Assembly (NCBI GenBank): GCA_045114775.1
Contig: JBGULC010000002.1
Location: forward strand, 1 to 53,960
Source: UBA3792 sp045114775
Lineage (GTDB): Bacteria > Bacillota > Clostridia > Christensenellales > CAG-138
Reading direction: 5' to 3'
DNA length: 53,960 nt
Under the pieces are notes generated by a model that was not told the origin of the DNA, did not search any database, and worked only from the letters and a program-made list of their open reading frames with translations. Both the position numbers and the translations under genes were made by a program. Shown one piece after another: positions 1-9,904 of this stretch; within the stretch, counting starts at the first letter, position 1, and the number at the start of each line of letters is the position of its first letter.

Positions 1-204
1 TACAACCTCAACATTATGATACCTGATATACCGTGTCAAACAGATAACATCCTTGTTATTCACACTGCCGTCGCCGTTGACGTCGCCCGGCAGATACCAG
101 TTCGCATAGATCGTTGTGTCTTCGTTGAAGACCGTTTCAAGCGTGACCTGCTCGCCGGTGCCGGTCTCAAGACCTGTTCTCGAATCCAGGAACCAGCCGA
201 TCAG
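1..204. repeat. Direct repeat copy A: InlB/dockerin-coding end of first surface gene
   Basis: These bases match 2321-2524 at a constant offset of 2320 with only scattered differences. They encode the end of the InlB repeat and the first dockerin half. Similarity weakens further into the gene. Such near identity between neighbouring paralogues suggests recent duplication or gene conversion. Confidence 0.85.
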
Positions 205-2028
205 TTTGTGCTCCTCGTATTCCACTACAGGCAGCTCCGCAAGCGTTCCGCCGACCGGGATCACGATGGTGATCGCTTCCGATTCGCCTTCGTTGCAAGG
301 ATCCAGCGTGATCGTGATCGTCTCGACCTCATCGATGACCGCGTGCGCCGCAACTGTGGTGCGGTCGGATTCCGTAACGGTCGTGCCGTCCGTCAGCGCA
401 ACGATGGCGCCGTTTTCCGGAAGCGTAACGCCGAAGTTATCGGGCTTCACAATGCCGTTGACCGCGCGCAGCGCAACGGCGCCTGCCGTGACGTCCCACT
501 TCTTTGCAATATTGATCTTGTCGCCTGCATAAGCGCCGAACTCCGCGCTTGCAACGGTGCCGCTGTATCCGTATTCCGGAACGGGCGCAACGGTAACGGT
601 TCCGGCCGCCGTAACGGAACCATCCGGTGCGTTCATCGCATAGCAGCCGGTGGGATCCATATCGTCTCTGAAGACGCTGTTGATCGAAACGTCGCCGTTG
701 ACCGTAATGCCGGTCTTGCCGTAAACGACATTCTGTGCCGCACCTTTCGCGGTGAGGTTTCCGCCGACGGAAACTGCGCCGTTCTCCGCTTTTGCGATGT
801 ATTCGCGGACTTTTGTAAGGCTAATGCCAAAAATCGCGTCGCCGCCGATATTGATGTCATTGAAAGCATAAACGCCGGACTCGGAAGAATGTGTCTCCAG
901 ATTGCCGGTTACAATGATGGAACCTTCGGTGGAACTCATTGCTTTTCCGTCATAAGGCTGTGTCGTCGTCGATGAACGCTGGTTCTTAAGCATAGCGTTG
1001 CCGTTGATCGTAATATCGCCCTTTGCCAGCACCTGCGTCAGACCGCCGGCAACGATATTCAGGTCGCTGTTCACGGTGATCGGTCCGTTTGGAGCGGTGA
1101 ACGGCGATACCAATGCCGCGCGCGAAGTCTGAAACGATGTTTCTCCGTCGATCAGGATCCCTTCGCTTCCGCCTGCATAAATGAAGACGTCAAGTGCATT
1201 CGTGTCGCCTTCCATGTTCACAGTCGACCGGCATTCAACCTTGCCGTTGACGCTGCGAATGCCTTCGCCGCCGATCGGCATACCGTTGTCAATATATACG
1301 GGTCCGCGAACAAGAATGTCACCGTCCGCAACAATTGCGTACTGCATCGTACCGTTCTGCTCCAGCGAGCCGATGTCAACGCCGTAACCGTTGGTTACAT
1401 GGATACCATAGGACAAACTGGACCACGTGCCGTTGATGAATGCAGCGTAACCGCCAACGGTTACGTCACCGCCGGCACAGGAAATGCCGATTTCACCTGC
1501 CCCAAAAAAATTGCCTGTAACCGTGACAGGACCCTCGGGGGACAGGATGCCGCAGCATTCTTCAATATCATACATATCCATATCGACATTGCCGTTTACG
1601 GTAACGCCCTTCTCCGCGTAGATGCAGGCCTCCGCATTCGAGGCTCCGAGCGTGATATCCAGATTGCCGTTCACGACCAGCGTGCCGGAGGTCAGGTTGA
1701 TGCCTCTCGTTGCAGTGTTGCTTCTGAGCTGCAGTCCATTGGGCGCCACGATGGTCAGTTTTGACTTGTTGGAGTCGATCAGCGCGCCGCTGTGCACGCC
1801 CGAAAGCGTCGGCTTCTTCACCGCAAACGTCAAGGTGTTCGTTTCGAAATCGAAACTGACATTTCCGTCGCCGAGAATGTCGCCCGCGTTCTCTTCGCCT
1901 ACCCCGACGCCGCCGACGTACAGATACGTGTCGTCCGATTCTGCCAATGCCGTAATCCCGATGCTGCCGACGATGAGCAGCGAGCAAAGAACCAGTGCCA
2001 GGAGTCTTCTCATGGGTTTTTGCTGCAT
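1..2028 (-). CDS. Secreted InlB-repeat/dockerin surface protein, 3' end cut by window edge
   Basis: The frame is open from the ATG at 2028 to the left edge (676 codons, no stop), so the C-terminus is missing. AAGGAGA lies 8 bases before this ATG. The N-terminus (MQQKPMRRLLALVLCS, then a hydrophobic run ending near ALAE) is a Sec signal peptide. Residues about 60-520 are repetitive, with many short G-x-(I/V)-x-(V/I)-x-G-(N/D) turns (such as VTVNGNVD and ITINGNAM), as expected of a right-handed beta-helix or adhesin-like stalk. An InlB B-type repeat follows (TITLDPCNEG to TTIYANW), then the first half of a dockerin-like module (GDVNGDGSVNNKD, LTRYIRY) with the Asp/Asn calcium loop. It is paralogous to the next gene, whose 3' end is nearly identical in DNA. 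It probably acts outside the cell in attachment or surface assembly. No enzyme motif is seen and the ligand is unknown. Confidence 0.85.
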   Translation of the reverse strand, partial: MQQKPMRRLLALVLCSLLIVGSIGITALAESDDTYLYVGGVGVGEENAGDILGDGNVSFDFETNTLTFAVKKPTLSGVHSGALIDSNKSKLTIVAPNGLQLRSNTATRGINLTSGTLVVNGNLDITLGASNAEACIYAEKGVTVNGNVDMDMYDIEECCGILSPEGPVTVTGNFFGAGEIGISCAGGDVTVGGYAAFINGTWSSLSYGIHVTNGYGVDIGSLEQNGTMQYAIVADGDILVRGPVYIDNGMPIGGEGIRSVNGKVECRSTVNMEGDTNALDVFIYAGGSEGILIDGETSFQTSRAALVSPFTAPNGPITVNSDLNIVAGGLTQVLAKGDITINGNAMLKNQRSSTTTQPYDGKAMSSTEGSIIVTGNLETHSSESGVYAFNDINIGGDAIFGISLTKVREYIAKAENGAVSVGGNLTAKGAAQNVVYGKTGITVNGDVSINSVFRDDMDPTGCYAMNAPDGSVTAAGTVTVAPVPEYGYSGTVASAEFGAYAGDKINIAKKWDVTAGAVALRAVNGIVKPDNFGVTLPENGAIVALTDGTTVTESDRTTVAAHAVIDEVETITITLDPCNEGESEAITIVIPVGGTLAELPVVEYEEHKLIGWFLDSRTGLETGTGEQVTLETVFNEDTTIYANWYLPGDVNGDGSVNNKDVICLTRYIRYHNVEVV

Positions 2029-2145
2029 AAACTGTTTCTCCTTAATTGTATTTTGCCATTCGGCGATCGTGAACATTATATCATTCTTCTTTCGATTCGT
2101 CTACTGTAAAATCACGATTACCGATCGTTTTTTAGATCGAACCGA

Positions 2146-2180
2146 TAAAAAACGGTACGGGCGCATTTGCGTCCGCACCG
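2146..2180 (-). terminator. Rho-independent terminator of the 2222-4291 gene
   Basis: Read on the minus strand, a GC-rich stem (CGGTGCGG paired with CCGTACCG, plus an inner CGC-AAAT-GCG) is followed by a run of T. It lies 40 bases past the stop codon of the second surface-protein gene and before the start of the first, so the two genes are probably separate transcripts. Confidence 0.8.
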
Positions 2181-2221
2181 CTTACGAGATACTGTTTTCT
2201 TAATATATTTATCTGCTTCGA

Positions 2222-4291
2222 TCAGTGGATTTCAATGTCTATATAACGGATATAACGTGTCAAGCGGATAATATCCTTGTTATTCACCGTACCATTGCCA
2301 TCGATGTCTGTCGCTGCCATTACAACCTCAACATTATGATATCTGATATACCGTGTCAAACAGATAACGTCCTTGTTGTTCACACTGCCGTCGCCGTTGA
2401 CGTCGCCCGGTATGTACCAGTTCGCATAGATCGTCGTGTCTTCGTTGAAGACCGTTTCGAGCGTGACCTGCGTGCCGGTACCGGTTGCAATGCCCGTTCT
2501 CGAATCCAGGAACCAGCCGATCAGAGTGTGATCCTCGTATTCCGGCACAGGCAGTTCGGAAAGCGTTCCGCCGACCGGGATCGCGACGGTCGTCGGATCA
2601 TCGCCGTTGCACGGATCCAGCGTGATCGTGACGGTATTCTCCGCCACCGCGACGTAAAGGCAATTGTAAAACCAGTCTTCTCCGCCGTCGCCGTTCGGGC
2701 GGAAGTAGACGGTATAGGTTCCCGCCTCCGTGATCTCGCCGTTCTCGCCGTAGTTGTTGCCCATGCCGTCCGGATACCAGAACAGCTTCTGTATGCCGTC
2801 CGGCGACATGACGACCTTGAACTGATCCGTTTCGGCAAGGTCGGTCACGATCGTATACTCCTCCGTTTCCGCGGCTTCGTTCTTTGCAAGTTCGTACGCC
2901 TCATCAATCTCCCACTCCGTCATGGAGCCGATCAGATAGTAGTGCGGCGCGACGACGTGCCACAGTTCGTCTGCCATTTGGACCGTGGTATAACCGTCTT
3001 TGACGTAATCAAGGACGTTATGGGTGTATGCGCCGCCGGTCACGAACTTGCCGTTCGGATAATCTTTGACGCGTATCGTCTCGCTGCCCTCGGAAAGGAA
3101 CGTGCCGCCGGAGATATCATAATTGAGCTTTGCGATATCCTCCGCAGGGTTTGCGAGCGGGTTCGCTTCGCTGAACGGAATGTATCCGACAAAGGTGCCG
3201 CCGCTGATGCTGACCGTGATCGGCTGCTTCGTCGAGTGCTGCCGGACCGAGATCGCGCTGCCGGTCGCAGTATGCCCGTTGACGTATGCCTCCATCGCGT
3301 ACGCCTCCGTATTGCCGGTGATCGTTCCGCCGGTGACCGTCAGCTCGCCCGCGCGCATCTCCACGCCGCAGCGCGCGCCCGTGATGCTTCCGCCGCTGAT
3401 CGTCACTTCACCGTTGACCTGCGGTGCATAGACGGCTGTGTCATGCGTGCTGACAAGCGTGCCGTCGGTGATCGTGAACTTCGCGTTGGTCCCCACCGAA
3501 GAGCCTTCCACGCTTCCGTTGCCCGCGACGGCAAAGCTGTATGCCGTGATCGTGCCGCCGTTGACCGTAAGCTCCGTATCCTTGTAGCAGGAAACGCCCA
3601 TGCCGCCCGCATTGCCGTTTTCGTAAAGCGCCCGGACCGTGCCGTCGTTGATGACCGCGGCGCAGTTGCTGTGCAGATTGATCGCTGTGCCGTTCCCGAG
3701 CGATTCGACGAGTCCGCCGTTGACCGCGAGCATTTCCTTCTTTTCTGTGCCCTTGACCTGCACGGCGGGATAGGCGTTCGCAATGACGGAACCGCCGTTG
3801 ATCGTTACATATCCCTGGTCATAGAGACAATAGCTCGGCGCCGTGATCGTGCCTCCGTTGACCGTGAGCGTGCCAAGCGCCAGGATCCCGATGCCGTATT
3901 GCTCCGTCGCTGTCACGCGCCCCGATTGGATCGTCAGCGATCCGGCTTTCGAGCTCGATCCGACCTGGATCTTGAATTGTGCGGTCCCGGTGATCGTGCC
4001 CGTTCCGTCCGGATCGGAATCCGACAGCTCCGCGTTGCAATAGATCATTATCCTGTTCGCGCCGGTATCCAGCGTGTGCCCGTTCAGATCGAGCGTCATG
4101 TCCTTTCCGCAGGACAGATTTTCGCTCAGCGTGATATCCGCGCCGAGGACGATCGCTCCGCCGTTTCTGACCGCTGCGGTCAGTTCTTCGAGGGTCGTGA
4201 CCGTCGTCGACTCATCCTCCGCCGTCGCTGCCGCCGGCAGAAGCGTCAGCGCAAGCAGCAGAACAAGCAGCATGCTCAAAAATCGTTTCAT
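2222..4291 (-). CDS. Secreted beta-helix surface protein with InlB repeat and dockerin
   Basis: 689 aa. The ATG has GGGAGGT 6 bases upstream. Residues 1-24 are a signal peptide (MKRFLSMLLVLLLALTLLPA). Residues about 30-430 carry many short repeats of the type VNGGTITA, ISGGSITG and VTGGTITG, typical of a parallel beta-helix built from G-G-T-I-T rungs. A beta-sandwich-like stretch (HYYLIGSMTEW to WFYNCLYVAV, about 455-560) resembles the carbohydrate-binding-like modules of starch-utilisation proteins, but this is only a resemblance. An InlB B-type repeat (TITLDPCNGD to IYANW) follows, and a complete two-repeat dockerin ends the protein (GDVNGDGSVNNKD and TDIDGNGTVNNKD, each followed by LTRYIRY). 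No LPXTG motif or cohesin is visible, so what the dockerin binds is unknown. It probably displays an adhesin-like rod on the cell surface. Confidence 0.88.
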   Translation of the reverse strand: MKRFLSMLLVLLLALTLLPAAATAEDESTTVTTLEELTAAVRNGGAIVLGADITLSENLSCGKDMTLDLNGHTLDTGANRIMIYCNAELSDSDPDGTGTITGTAQFKIQVGSSSKAGSLTIQSGRVTATEQYGIGILALGTLTVNGGTITAPSYCLYDQGYVTINGGSVIANAYPAVQVKGTEKKEMLAVNGGLVESLGNGTAINLHSNCAAVINDGTVRALYENGNAGGMGVSCYKDTELTVNGGTITAYSFAVAGNGSVEGSSVGTNAKFTITDGTLVSTHDTAVYAPQVNGEVTISGGSITGARCGVEMRAGELTVTGGTITGNTEAYAMEAYVNGHTATGSAISVRQHSTKQPITVSISGGTFVGYIPFSEANPLANPAEDIAKLNYDISGGTFLSEGSETIRVKDYPNGKFVTGGAYTHNVLDYVKDGYTTVQMADELWHVVAPHYYLIGSMTEWEIDEAYELAKNEAAETEEYTIVTDLAETDQFKVVMSPDGIQKLFWYPDGMGNNYGENGEITEAGTYTVYFRPNGDGGEDWFYNCLYVAVAENTVTITLDPCNGDDPTTVAIPVGGTLSELPVPEYEDHTLIGWFLDSRTGIATGTGTQVTLETVFNEDTTIYANWYIPGDVNGDGSVNNKDVICLTRYIRYHNVEVVMAATDIDGNGTVNNKDIIRLTRYIRYIDIEIH
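2321..2524. repeat. Direct repeat copy B: InlB/dockerin-coding end of second surface gene
   Basis: Partner of the repeat at 1-204, in the same orientation. This copy goes on into a second dockerin half and a stop codon, which indicates how the truncated first gene probably ends beyond the window. Confidence 0.85.
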
Positions 4292-4297
4292 TTGATT

Positions 4298-4318
4298 ACC
4301 TCCCGCCCCTTTCGGGGC
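4298..4318 (-). promoter_or_regulatory. 5'-leader hairpin abutting the ribosome site of the surface-protein gene
   Basis: On the minus strand GCCCC-GAAA-GGGGC forms a short GNRA-loop hairpin that runs directly into the ribosome site GGGAGGT, 6 bases before the ATG. A TATATA-like -10 lies just upstream. The hairpin may stabilise the mRNA or modulate start access; this is inference from position. Confidence 0.45.
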
Positions 4319-4366
4319 TTATATATAACCAAATGCAGTATACACCATACCGCCGCAAAACGCAAC

Positions 4367-4392
4367 AAAAAGGACCCGATCGGGTCCTTTTT
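4367..4392. terminator. Perfectly palindromic bidirectional terminator
   Basis: A five-A run, AGGACCCGATCGGGTCCT and a T run form a perfect palindrome. Its right end touches the stop of the small gene at 4392-4499, which is read on the minus strand and would be terminated here. Confidence 0.85.
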
Positions 4393-4499
4393 CACAGATC
4401 GTCCGCATCCTGTACGGGATGCACGCCGTCCTCCGGAACGCCGGTGTAGCTTCCGTTCACATCGGACGGAATCTCCGCCGTTCTGCGCGGAACATACAA
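4392..4499 (-). CDS. Small acidic-tailed protein, about 35 aa, TTG start
   Basis: The C-terminus NGSYTGVP...PVQDADDL resembles a short conserved protein I recall from Clostridia genomes (SYTG...VQDADDL pattern); its function is unknown. The TTG at 4499 gives FLYVPRRTAEIPSDV-type coding and has GGAAG close upstream. A longer in-frame start (ATG giving MIFLGRKN, overlapping the preceding small gene) is possible but lacks a ribosome site. The stop abuts a strong terminator. The C-terminal family resemblance is the main support and the start is uncertain. Confidence 0.5.
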   Translation of the reverse strand: MYVPRRTAEIPSDVNGSYTGVPEDGVHPVQDADDL

Positions 4500-4527
4500 A
4501 AACTTCCGGCGCCTGTTTTTTCGCGCG

Positions 4528-4677
4528 TCAGTATTCTTCCGTCCCAAAAAGATCATTGTCGCTGCGGTTGCGCTGGCTGTCGCCGTCGCGGTTCGAATCT
4601 GCGTGCTTGCGTTCGTTCGGATTGCTTCTGCGGTTCTTGTCGCAGTTTTCACGTTTTGTTTCGTTTCTGAATGCCAT
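4528..4677 (-). CDS. Small hydrophilic protein, 49 aa, function unknown
   Basis: It begins MAFRNETKRENCDKNRRSN and ends LFGTEEY. It is very rich in Asn, Arg, Asp and Lys with almost no hydrophobic core, so it may be disordered. The start is set by GGAGGT 6 bases before the ATG at 4677. It is followed closely, in another frame, by the SYTG/VQDADDL small gene, so the two may be co-transcribed toward the palindromic terminator at 4367-4392. It was not recognised as a named family. Confidence 0.6.
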   Translation of the reverse strand: MAFRNETKRENCDKNRRSNPNERKHADSNRDGDSQRNRSDNDLFGTEEY

Positions 4678-4778
4678 GAGGTTACCTCCGTTTTCATATT
4701 GCCGGTCGCCCGGCGTTATTAATTTGCGCGGTTTGCGGAAGTTTATGTAAAGAACACGAAAAAAACGCAAAACGCGTC

Positions 4779-4807
4779 TTGCCGTACGTGCGCGTACGCG
4801 TTATAAT
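4779..4807 (+). promoter_or_regulatory. Promoter of the glnS-gltX-ychF operon
   Basis: TTGCCG (-35, 4779-4784), a 17-base spacer and a perfect TATAAT (4802-4807). The spacer contains GTACG-TGC-GCGTAC, a near dyad. The transcript would begin about 45 bases before the glnS ATG. No T-box-like leader fits in this space. Confidence 0.7.
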
Positions 4808-4861
4808 AAGATATTATTTCGGAAAACCCGATCGGAGACCTCTCCGAGGAAAGGATGCAAT

Positions 4862-6502
<1,641 letters not shown>

Positions 6503-6512
6503 GGAGAGACCA

Positions 6513-7955
6513 ATGGAAGTTCGTACCAGATTCGCCCCGTCGCCGACGGGATATATGCACCTCGGAAACCTGCGCAGCGCGCTCTACACGTACCTGTTCG
6601 CCAAGGCGAACGGCGGAAAGTTCATTCTGCGCATCGAGGACACCGATCAGAGCCGCTATGTTCCCGGCGCGGTCGACGTAATCTACCGCACGCTGAAGAG
6701 CATCGGCATGCAGTGGGACGAGGGCCCCGACATCGGCGGCAATTTCGGTCCCTACGTGCAGAGCGAGCGCAAGAATATGTACCTGCCGTACGCCGAGCAG
6801 CTCGTGAAGGCGGGCAAGGCGTACTACTGCTTCTGCACCGAGGAGGAGCTTGCCGCACGCCGCGAGGAAGCGGCGAAGCGCGGCGAGACCTTCAAGTACG
6901 ACAAGCACTGCCTGCACCTTTCCCCCGAGGAAGTGCAGCGCCGCATTGCCGCGGGCGAGCCGTACGTCATCCGGCAGAACGTGCCGGAGCACGGCGAAGC
7001 GTCGTTCGACGACGTGCTTTACGGGCACATCGCCGTCGACTGCGCCGATCTCGACGACATGATCCTGATCAAGGCGGACGGCATGCCGACCTACAACTTT
7101 GCAAACGTCATCGACGACCACACGATGGGCATCACGCACGTCATGCGCGGCAACGAGTATCTTTCGAGCACGCCGAAGTACAATCTTCTGTACGACGCGT
7201 TCGGCTGGGAAAAGCCGGTCTACATCCACATGACGCCGATCATGCGCGACGCGACGCATAAGCTTTCTAAGCGCGACGGCGACGCGTACTTCGAGGACTA
7301 TATCAACAAGGGCTATCTCAAAGAAGCGATCGTGAACTACGTTGCGCTTTTGGGTTGGAACCCCGGCGACGAGCGCGAGTTCTTCACGATGGACGAGCTT
7401 ATAAACGCGTTCTCCGTGGACGGTATGAGCAAGTCCCCCGCCATCTTCGACGTGAACAAGCTGACGTGGATGAACGCGGAGTACGTCCGCCGTCTAAGCC
7501 CGGAGCAGTTTACCGAATACGCCCTGCCGTACTATGAGAAAGCGGGCGTTTCCGCCGAGCACGCTGAGCTGCTTGCAAGGATCCTGCAGCAACGCACCGA
7601 GGTCTTTACGCAGATCCCTGAAATGCTTGATTTTATCCCGCAGCTTCCGGACTACGACGCCGAGCTGTTCACGAATAAAAAGAGCAAGACGAACCCGGAG
7701 ATCGCAAAGCATGTTCTGGAGATCGCAATCGAAGCACTCGACGCGCTTCCCGCATGGGAGGAGCAGCCGATCCACGACGCGCTTCTCGGTCTTGCAGAAA
7801 AGGAAGGCATGAAGAACGGAACGATGCTCTGGCCGGTGCGCATTGCGCTCGCGGGCAAGCAGGTCACGCCGGGCGGCGCGATCGAGATCGCGATCTTACT
7901 CGGCCGCGAGGAATCCATGCGGCGTCTTCGGATCGGTCTTGAAAAGCTTTCGTAA
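6513..7955 (+). CDS. gltX: Glutamate--tRNA ligase
   Basis: 480 aa class I synthetase that charges tRNA-Glu. The first signature, FAPSPTGYMHLGNLRSALY, has HLGN (16-19) in place of HIGH; the second is KLSKR at 250-254. The C-terminal helical anticodon-binding part is complete (family usually 470-500 aa). The start is the ATG at 6513 preceded by AAGGAGAG; longer upstream frames only overlap glnS. The next gene, ychF, starts 13 bases after the stop. Confidence 0.97.
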   Translation: MEVRTRFAPSPTGYMHLGNLRSALYTYLFAKANGGKFILRIEDTDQSRYVPGAVDVIYRTLKSIGMQWDEGPDIGGNFGPYVQSERKNMYLPYAEQLVKAGKAYYCFCTEEELAARREEAAKRGETFKYDKHCLHLSPEEVQRRIAAGEPYVIRQNVPEHGEASFDDVLYGHIAVDCADLDDMILIKADGMPTYNFANVIDDHTMGITHVMRGNEYLSSTPKYNLLYDAFGWEKPVYIHMTPIMRDATHKLSKRDGDAYFEDYINKGYLKEAIVNYVALLGWNPGDEREFFTMDELINAFSVDGMSKSPAIFDVNKLTWMNAEYVRRLSPEQFTEYALPYYEKAGVSAEHAELLARILQQRTEVFTQIPEMLDFIPQLPDYDAELFTNKKSKTNPEIAKHVLEIAIEALDALPAWEEQPIHDALLGLAEKEGMKNGTMLWPVRIALAGKQVTPGGAIEIAILLGREESMRRLRIGLEKLS

Positions 7956-7967
7956 GGAGGAACGGAA

Positions 7968-9059
7968 ATGAAACTGGGCGTCATCGGACTGCCGAACGTC
8001 GGCAAATCCACACTGTTCAACGCCATCACCCGCGCAGGCGCGCAGGCGGCGAACTATCCGTTCTGCACGATCGAGCCGAACGTCGGCGTCGTGGCCGTGC
8101 CGGATCACCGGCTGGACGTGCTTAGTGAGATGCATCATCCCGAGAAGTACACGCCCGCGGTCATCGAGTTCGTCGACATCGCAGGGCTCGTGCGCGGCGC
8201 ATCCCGCGGCGAGGGGCTCGGCAACAAGTTCCTGTCGCACATCCGCGAGGTCGACGCCGTGGTGCACGTCGTGCGCTGCTTTGACGACGACAACGTGGTC
8301 CACGTGGACGGCAGCGTGAACCCCGCGCGCGACGCGGAGACGATCAATCTCGAGCTGATCTTTGCCGACATGGAGACCGTCGAAAAGCGGATCGACCGCC
8401 AGCAGAAGATGGCAAAGAGCGGCGACAAGAAGCTGCTCGTCGAGATCGACCTCTTAAAACGCATCTACGACCATCTTGAAAGCGGCAAGCCCGTCCGCAC
8501 GTTCGAGGCGGACAAGGACGAGCAGGAGGCGATCCGTGGTCTGTTCCTTTTGACCTCGAAGCCGGTGATTTACGTTGCGAACGTTTCCGAGGACGATCTT
8601 GGCGGCGAGCCGAACGACTATGTCAAGACGCTCTATGCGATCGCAAAGAGCGAAGGCGCCGAGGCGATGACCGTCTGCGCAAAGCTTGAGGAGGAGGTCG
8701 CGGAGCTCGACCCGGACGAAAAGCAGGCGTTTCTCGAGGAGATGGGCGTGCACGAGTCCGGTCTCGATCAGCTCGTCAAGGCATGCTATCGGCTCCTGGG
8801 CTTAATCAGCTTTTTGACCGCGGGTCCGAAGGAGGTCCGCGCGTGGACGATCCAGAAGGGTACGAAAGCGCCGCAGGCGGCGGGCAAGATCCACAGCGAT
8901 TTCGAGCGTGGCTTCATCCGCGCCGCCGTCGTGCCGTATGAAACGCTCGTCGAGCACGGCTCGATCGCAGCCTGCAAGGAAAAGGGCCTCGTCCGTTCCG
9001 AGGGCAAGGAGTACGTCATGCAGGACGGCGACGTCGTCGAATTCTTCTTTAATGTCTGA
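7968..9059 (+). CDS. ychF: Redox-regulated ATPase YchF (Obg-family)
   Basis: 363 aa, the usual family length. The P-loop GLPNVGKS is at residues 7-14 and DIAGLVRGAS is the switch II/G3 segment. The C-terminal TGS domain covers about 280-363 (RAWTIQKGTKAPQAAGKIHSDFERGFIRA). YchF binds ATP in preference to GTP, associates with ribosomes and affects stress and translation control. Start ATG after AAGGAGGAACGGAA. Last gene of the glnS-gltX operon, followed by a strong hairpin. Confidence 0.97.
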   Translation: MKLGVIGLPNVGKSTLFNAITRAGAQAANYPFCTIEPNVGVVAVPDHRLDVLSEMHHPEKYTPAVIEFVDIAGLVRGASRGEGLGNKFLSHIREVDAVVHVVRCFDDDNVVHVDGSVNPARDAETINLELIFADMETVEKRIDRQQKMAKSGDKKLLVEIDLLKRIYDHLESGKPVRTFEADKDEQEAIRGLFLLTSKPVIYVANVSEDDLGGEPNDYVKTLYAIAKSEGAEAMTVCAKLEEEVAELDPDEKQAFLEEMGVHESGLDQLVKACYRLLGLISFLTAGPKEVRAWTIQKGTKAPQAAGKIHSDFERGFIRAAVVPYETLVEHGSIAACKEKGLVRSEGKEYVMQDGDVVEFFFNV

Positions 9060-9080
9060 TGCACGTGAGTGCAATGTATC

Positions 9081-9110
9081 GGGAGGTCGAGGTCGACCTC
9101 CCTTGCTTTT
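9081..9110 (+). terminator. Terminator of the glnS-gltX-ychF operon
   Basis: Perfect palindrome GGGAGGTCGA/GGTCGACCTCCC followed by TTGCTTTT, 22 bases after the ychF stop. Confidence 0.75.
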
Positions 9111-9159
9111 CGCTTTCATACATGGGACTCCCTGCTTCGTTACATAGGTAAAACGCGCG

Positions 9160-9306
9160 TAATCATCTCTCCCTCCGTCTGCCTGACGGCAGCCACCTCC
9201 CCCATCAGGTGGAGGTCGACACCCCTCCGCATCTGACGCGTCTATGCAAAGGGCATTGACCCGCCCTTGTGAGGGAGGGTGGCGGACAAAGTCCGACGGG
9301 AGGGTA
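9160..9306. repeat. Dispersed clostridial hairpin repeat
   Basis: Non-coding block built of dyads: CTCCCTCCGTC...GACGG, CACCTCCCCC-ATCAGGTGGAGGT, and CCCGCCCTTGTGAGGGAGGGTGGCGG..GACGGGAGGG. The CCCGTC/GACGGGAGGGT wording recurs at 10270-10330. Such blocks are scattered in many gut Clostridia genomes. There is no gene between 9060 and 9405. Confidence 0.55.
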
Positions 9307-9365
9307 GTTTTTCATCCTCGACAGACTTTTTGAAACCGCTCGTCAAACGAGAGATTCCGTCTACA

Positions 9366-9396
9366 GCAAAAACCGCCCGAATTCGGGCGGTTTTCC
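9366..9396. terminator. Bidirectional terminator after the CBS-domain gene
   Basis: AAAACCGCCCGAATTCGGGCGGTTTT is a perfect palindrome with T runs on both strands, just past the stop of the minus-strand CBS gene. Confidence 0.85.
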
Positions 9397-9405
9397 TGTT
9401 TGGGT

Positions 9406-9810
9406 TCAATTTTGTTTTTGCAGGGTTCCGATAAAGTGTCTTAAGATCGCCTTTCGTGTGACGATGCCGATGAACATCCCGCGATCGTCGACCACCGGAA
9501 CGAAGTTCTGCTCCATCGCGCGTTGCAATAGGTCCTCGATGGAAGCGAACGCGTTGACCGGCGGGTTGAAATCCTTCCGGACGATGTTCATAAGCTTGAC
9601 GTGCTCCCAATCCTTCTGCGAATCCTCCTTGAGCACCGCCCGCAGAAGATCGCCCTCGGACGCCGTTCCGCAATAATGTCCCTCGCCGTCGATCACCGGG
9701 ATCGCGCTGCGTCCCGACGAATTGAGCTTCTCTACCGCCTGCCGGAGCGTATAGTCGCTGTGCATCACGCACACGTCGCACTTCGGCGTCAGAAAGAACA
9801 ACAGGTTCAT
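9406..9810 (-). CDS. Tandem CBS-domain protein
   Basis: 134 aa, made of two CBS motifs and nothing else: residues about 1-57 (CDVCVMHSDYTLRQAVEKL to YCGTASEGDLLRAV) and about 70-130 (NAFASIEDLLQRAMEQN to FIGIVTRKAILRHF). CBS pairs bind adenosine nucleotides and act as energy or ionic sensors, usually on a partner protein. The start is set by AAAGGAAAGGAG before the ATG at 9810; a longer frame upstream lacks a ribosome site. It is monocistronic, between repeat-rich spacers, and no partner is suggested by context. Confidence 0.88.
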   Translation of the reverse strand: MNLLFFLTPKCDVCVMHSDYTLRQAVEKLNSSGRSAIPVIDGEGHYCGTASEGDLLRAVLKEDSQKDWEHVKLMNIVRKDFNPPVNAFASIEDLLQRAMEQNFVPVVDDRGMFIGIVTRKAILRHFIGTLQKQN

Positions 9811-9904
9811 ACGAATCTCCTTTCCTTTCTCCGGTATAATTATACACGATACAGTGCCTTCGGTCAATGCGTCGACGCGAAATGTCACGGATTCGTCACA
9901 AAGT

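Noticed and set aside
16..975. 319-codon plus-strand frame at the left edge
   Set aside because: It is antisense to the partial surface-protein gene, whose own frame carries a signal peptide, InlB repeat and dockerin.
2225..4750. 841-codon plus-strand open frame across the second surface protein gene
   Set aside because: It is antisense to a gene with signal peptide, repeats and dockerin. Its translation is Arg/Asp/Val-rich and patternless, as expected of the complement of GC-rich repeats.
4700..4861. T-box or other aminoacyl-tRNA-sensing leader before glnS
   Set aside because: Only about 55 bases separate the promoter -10 from the start codon and no T-box core word is present.
9160..9306. 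Possible CRISPR array
   Set aside because: The repeats are dyads of unequal length without regular spacers, and no cas genes occur in the window.
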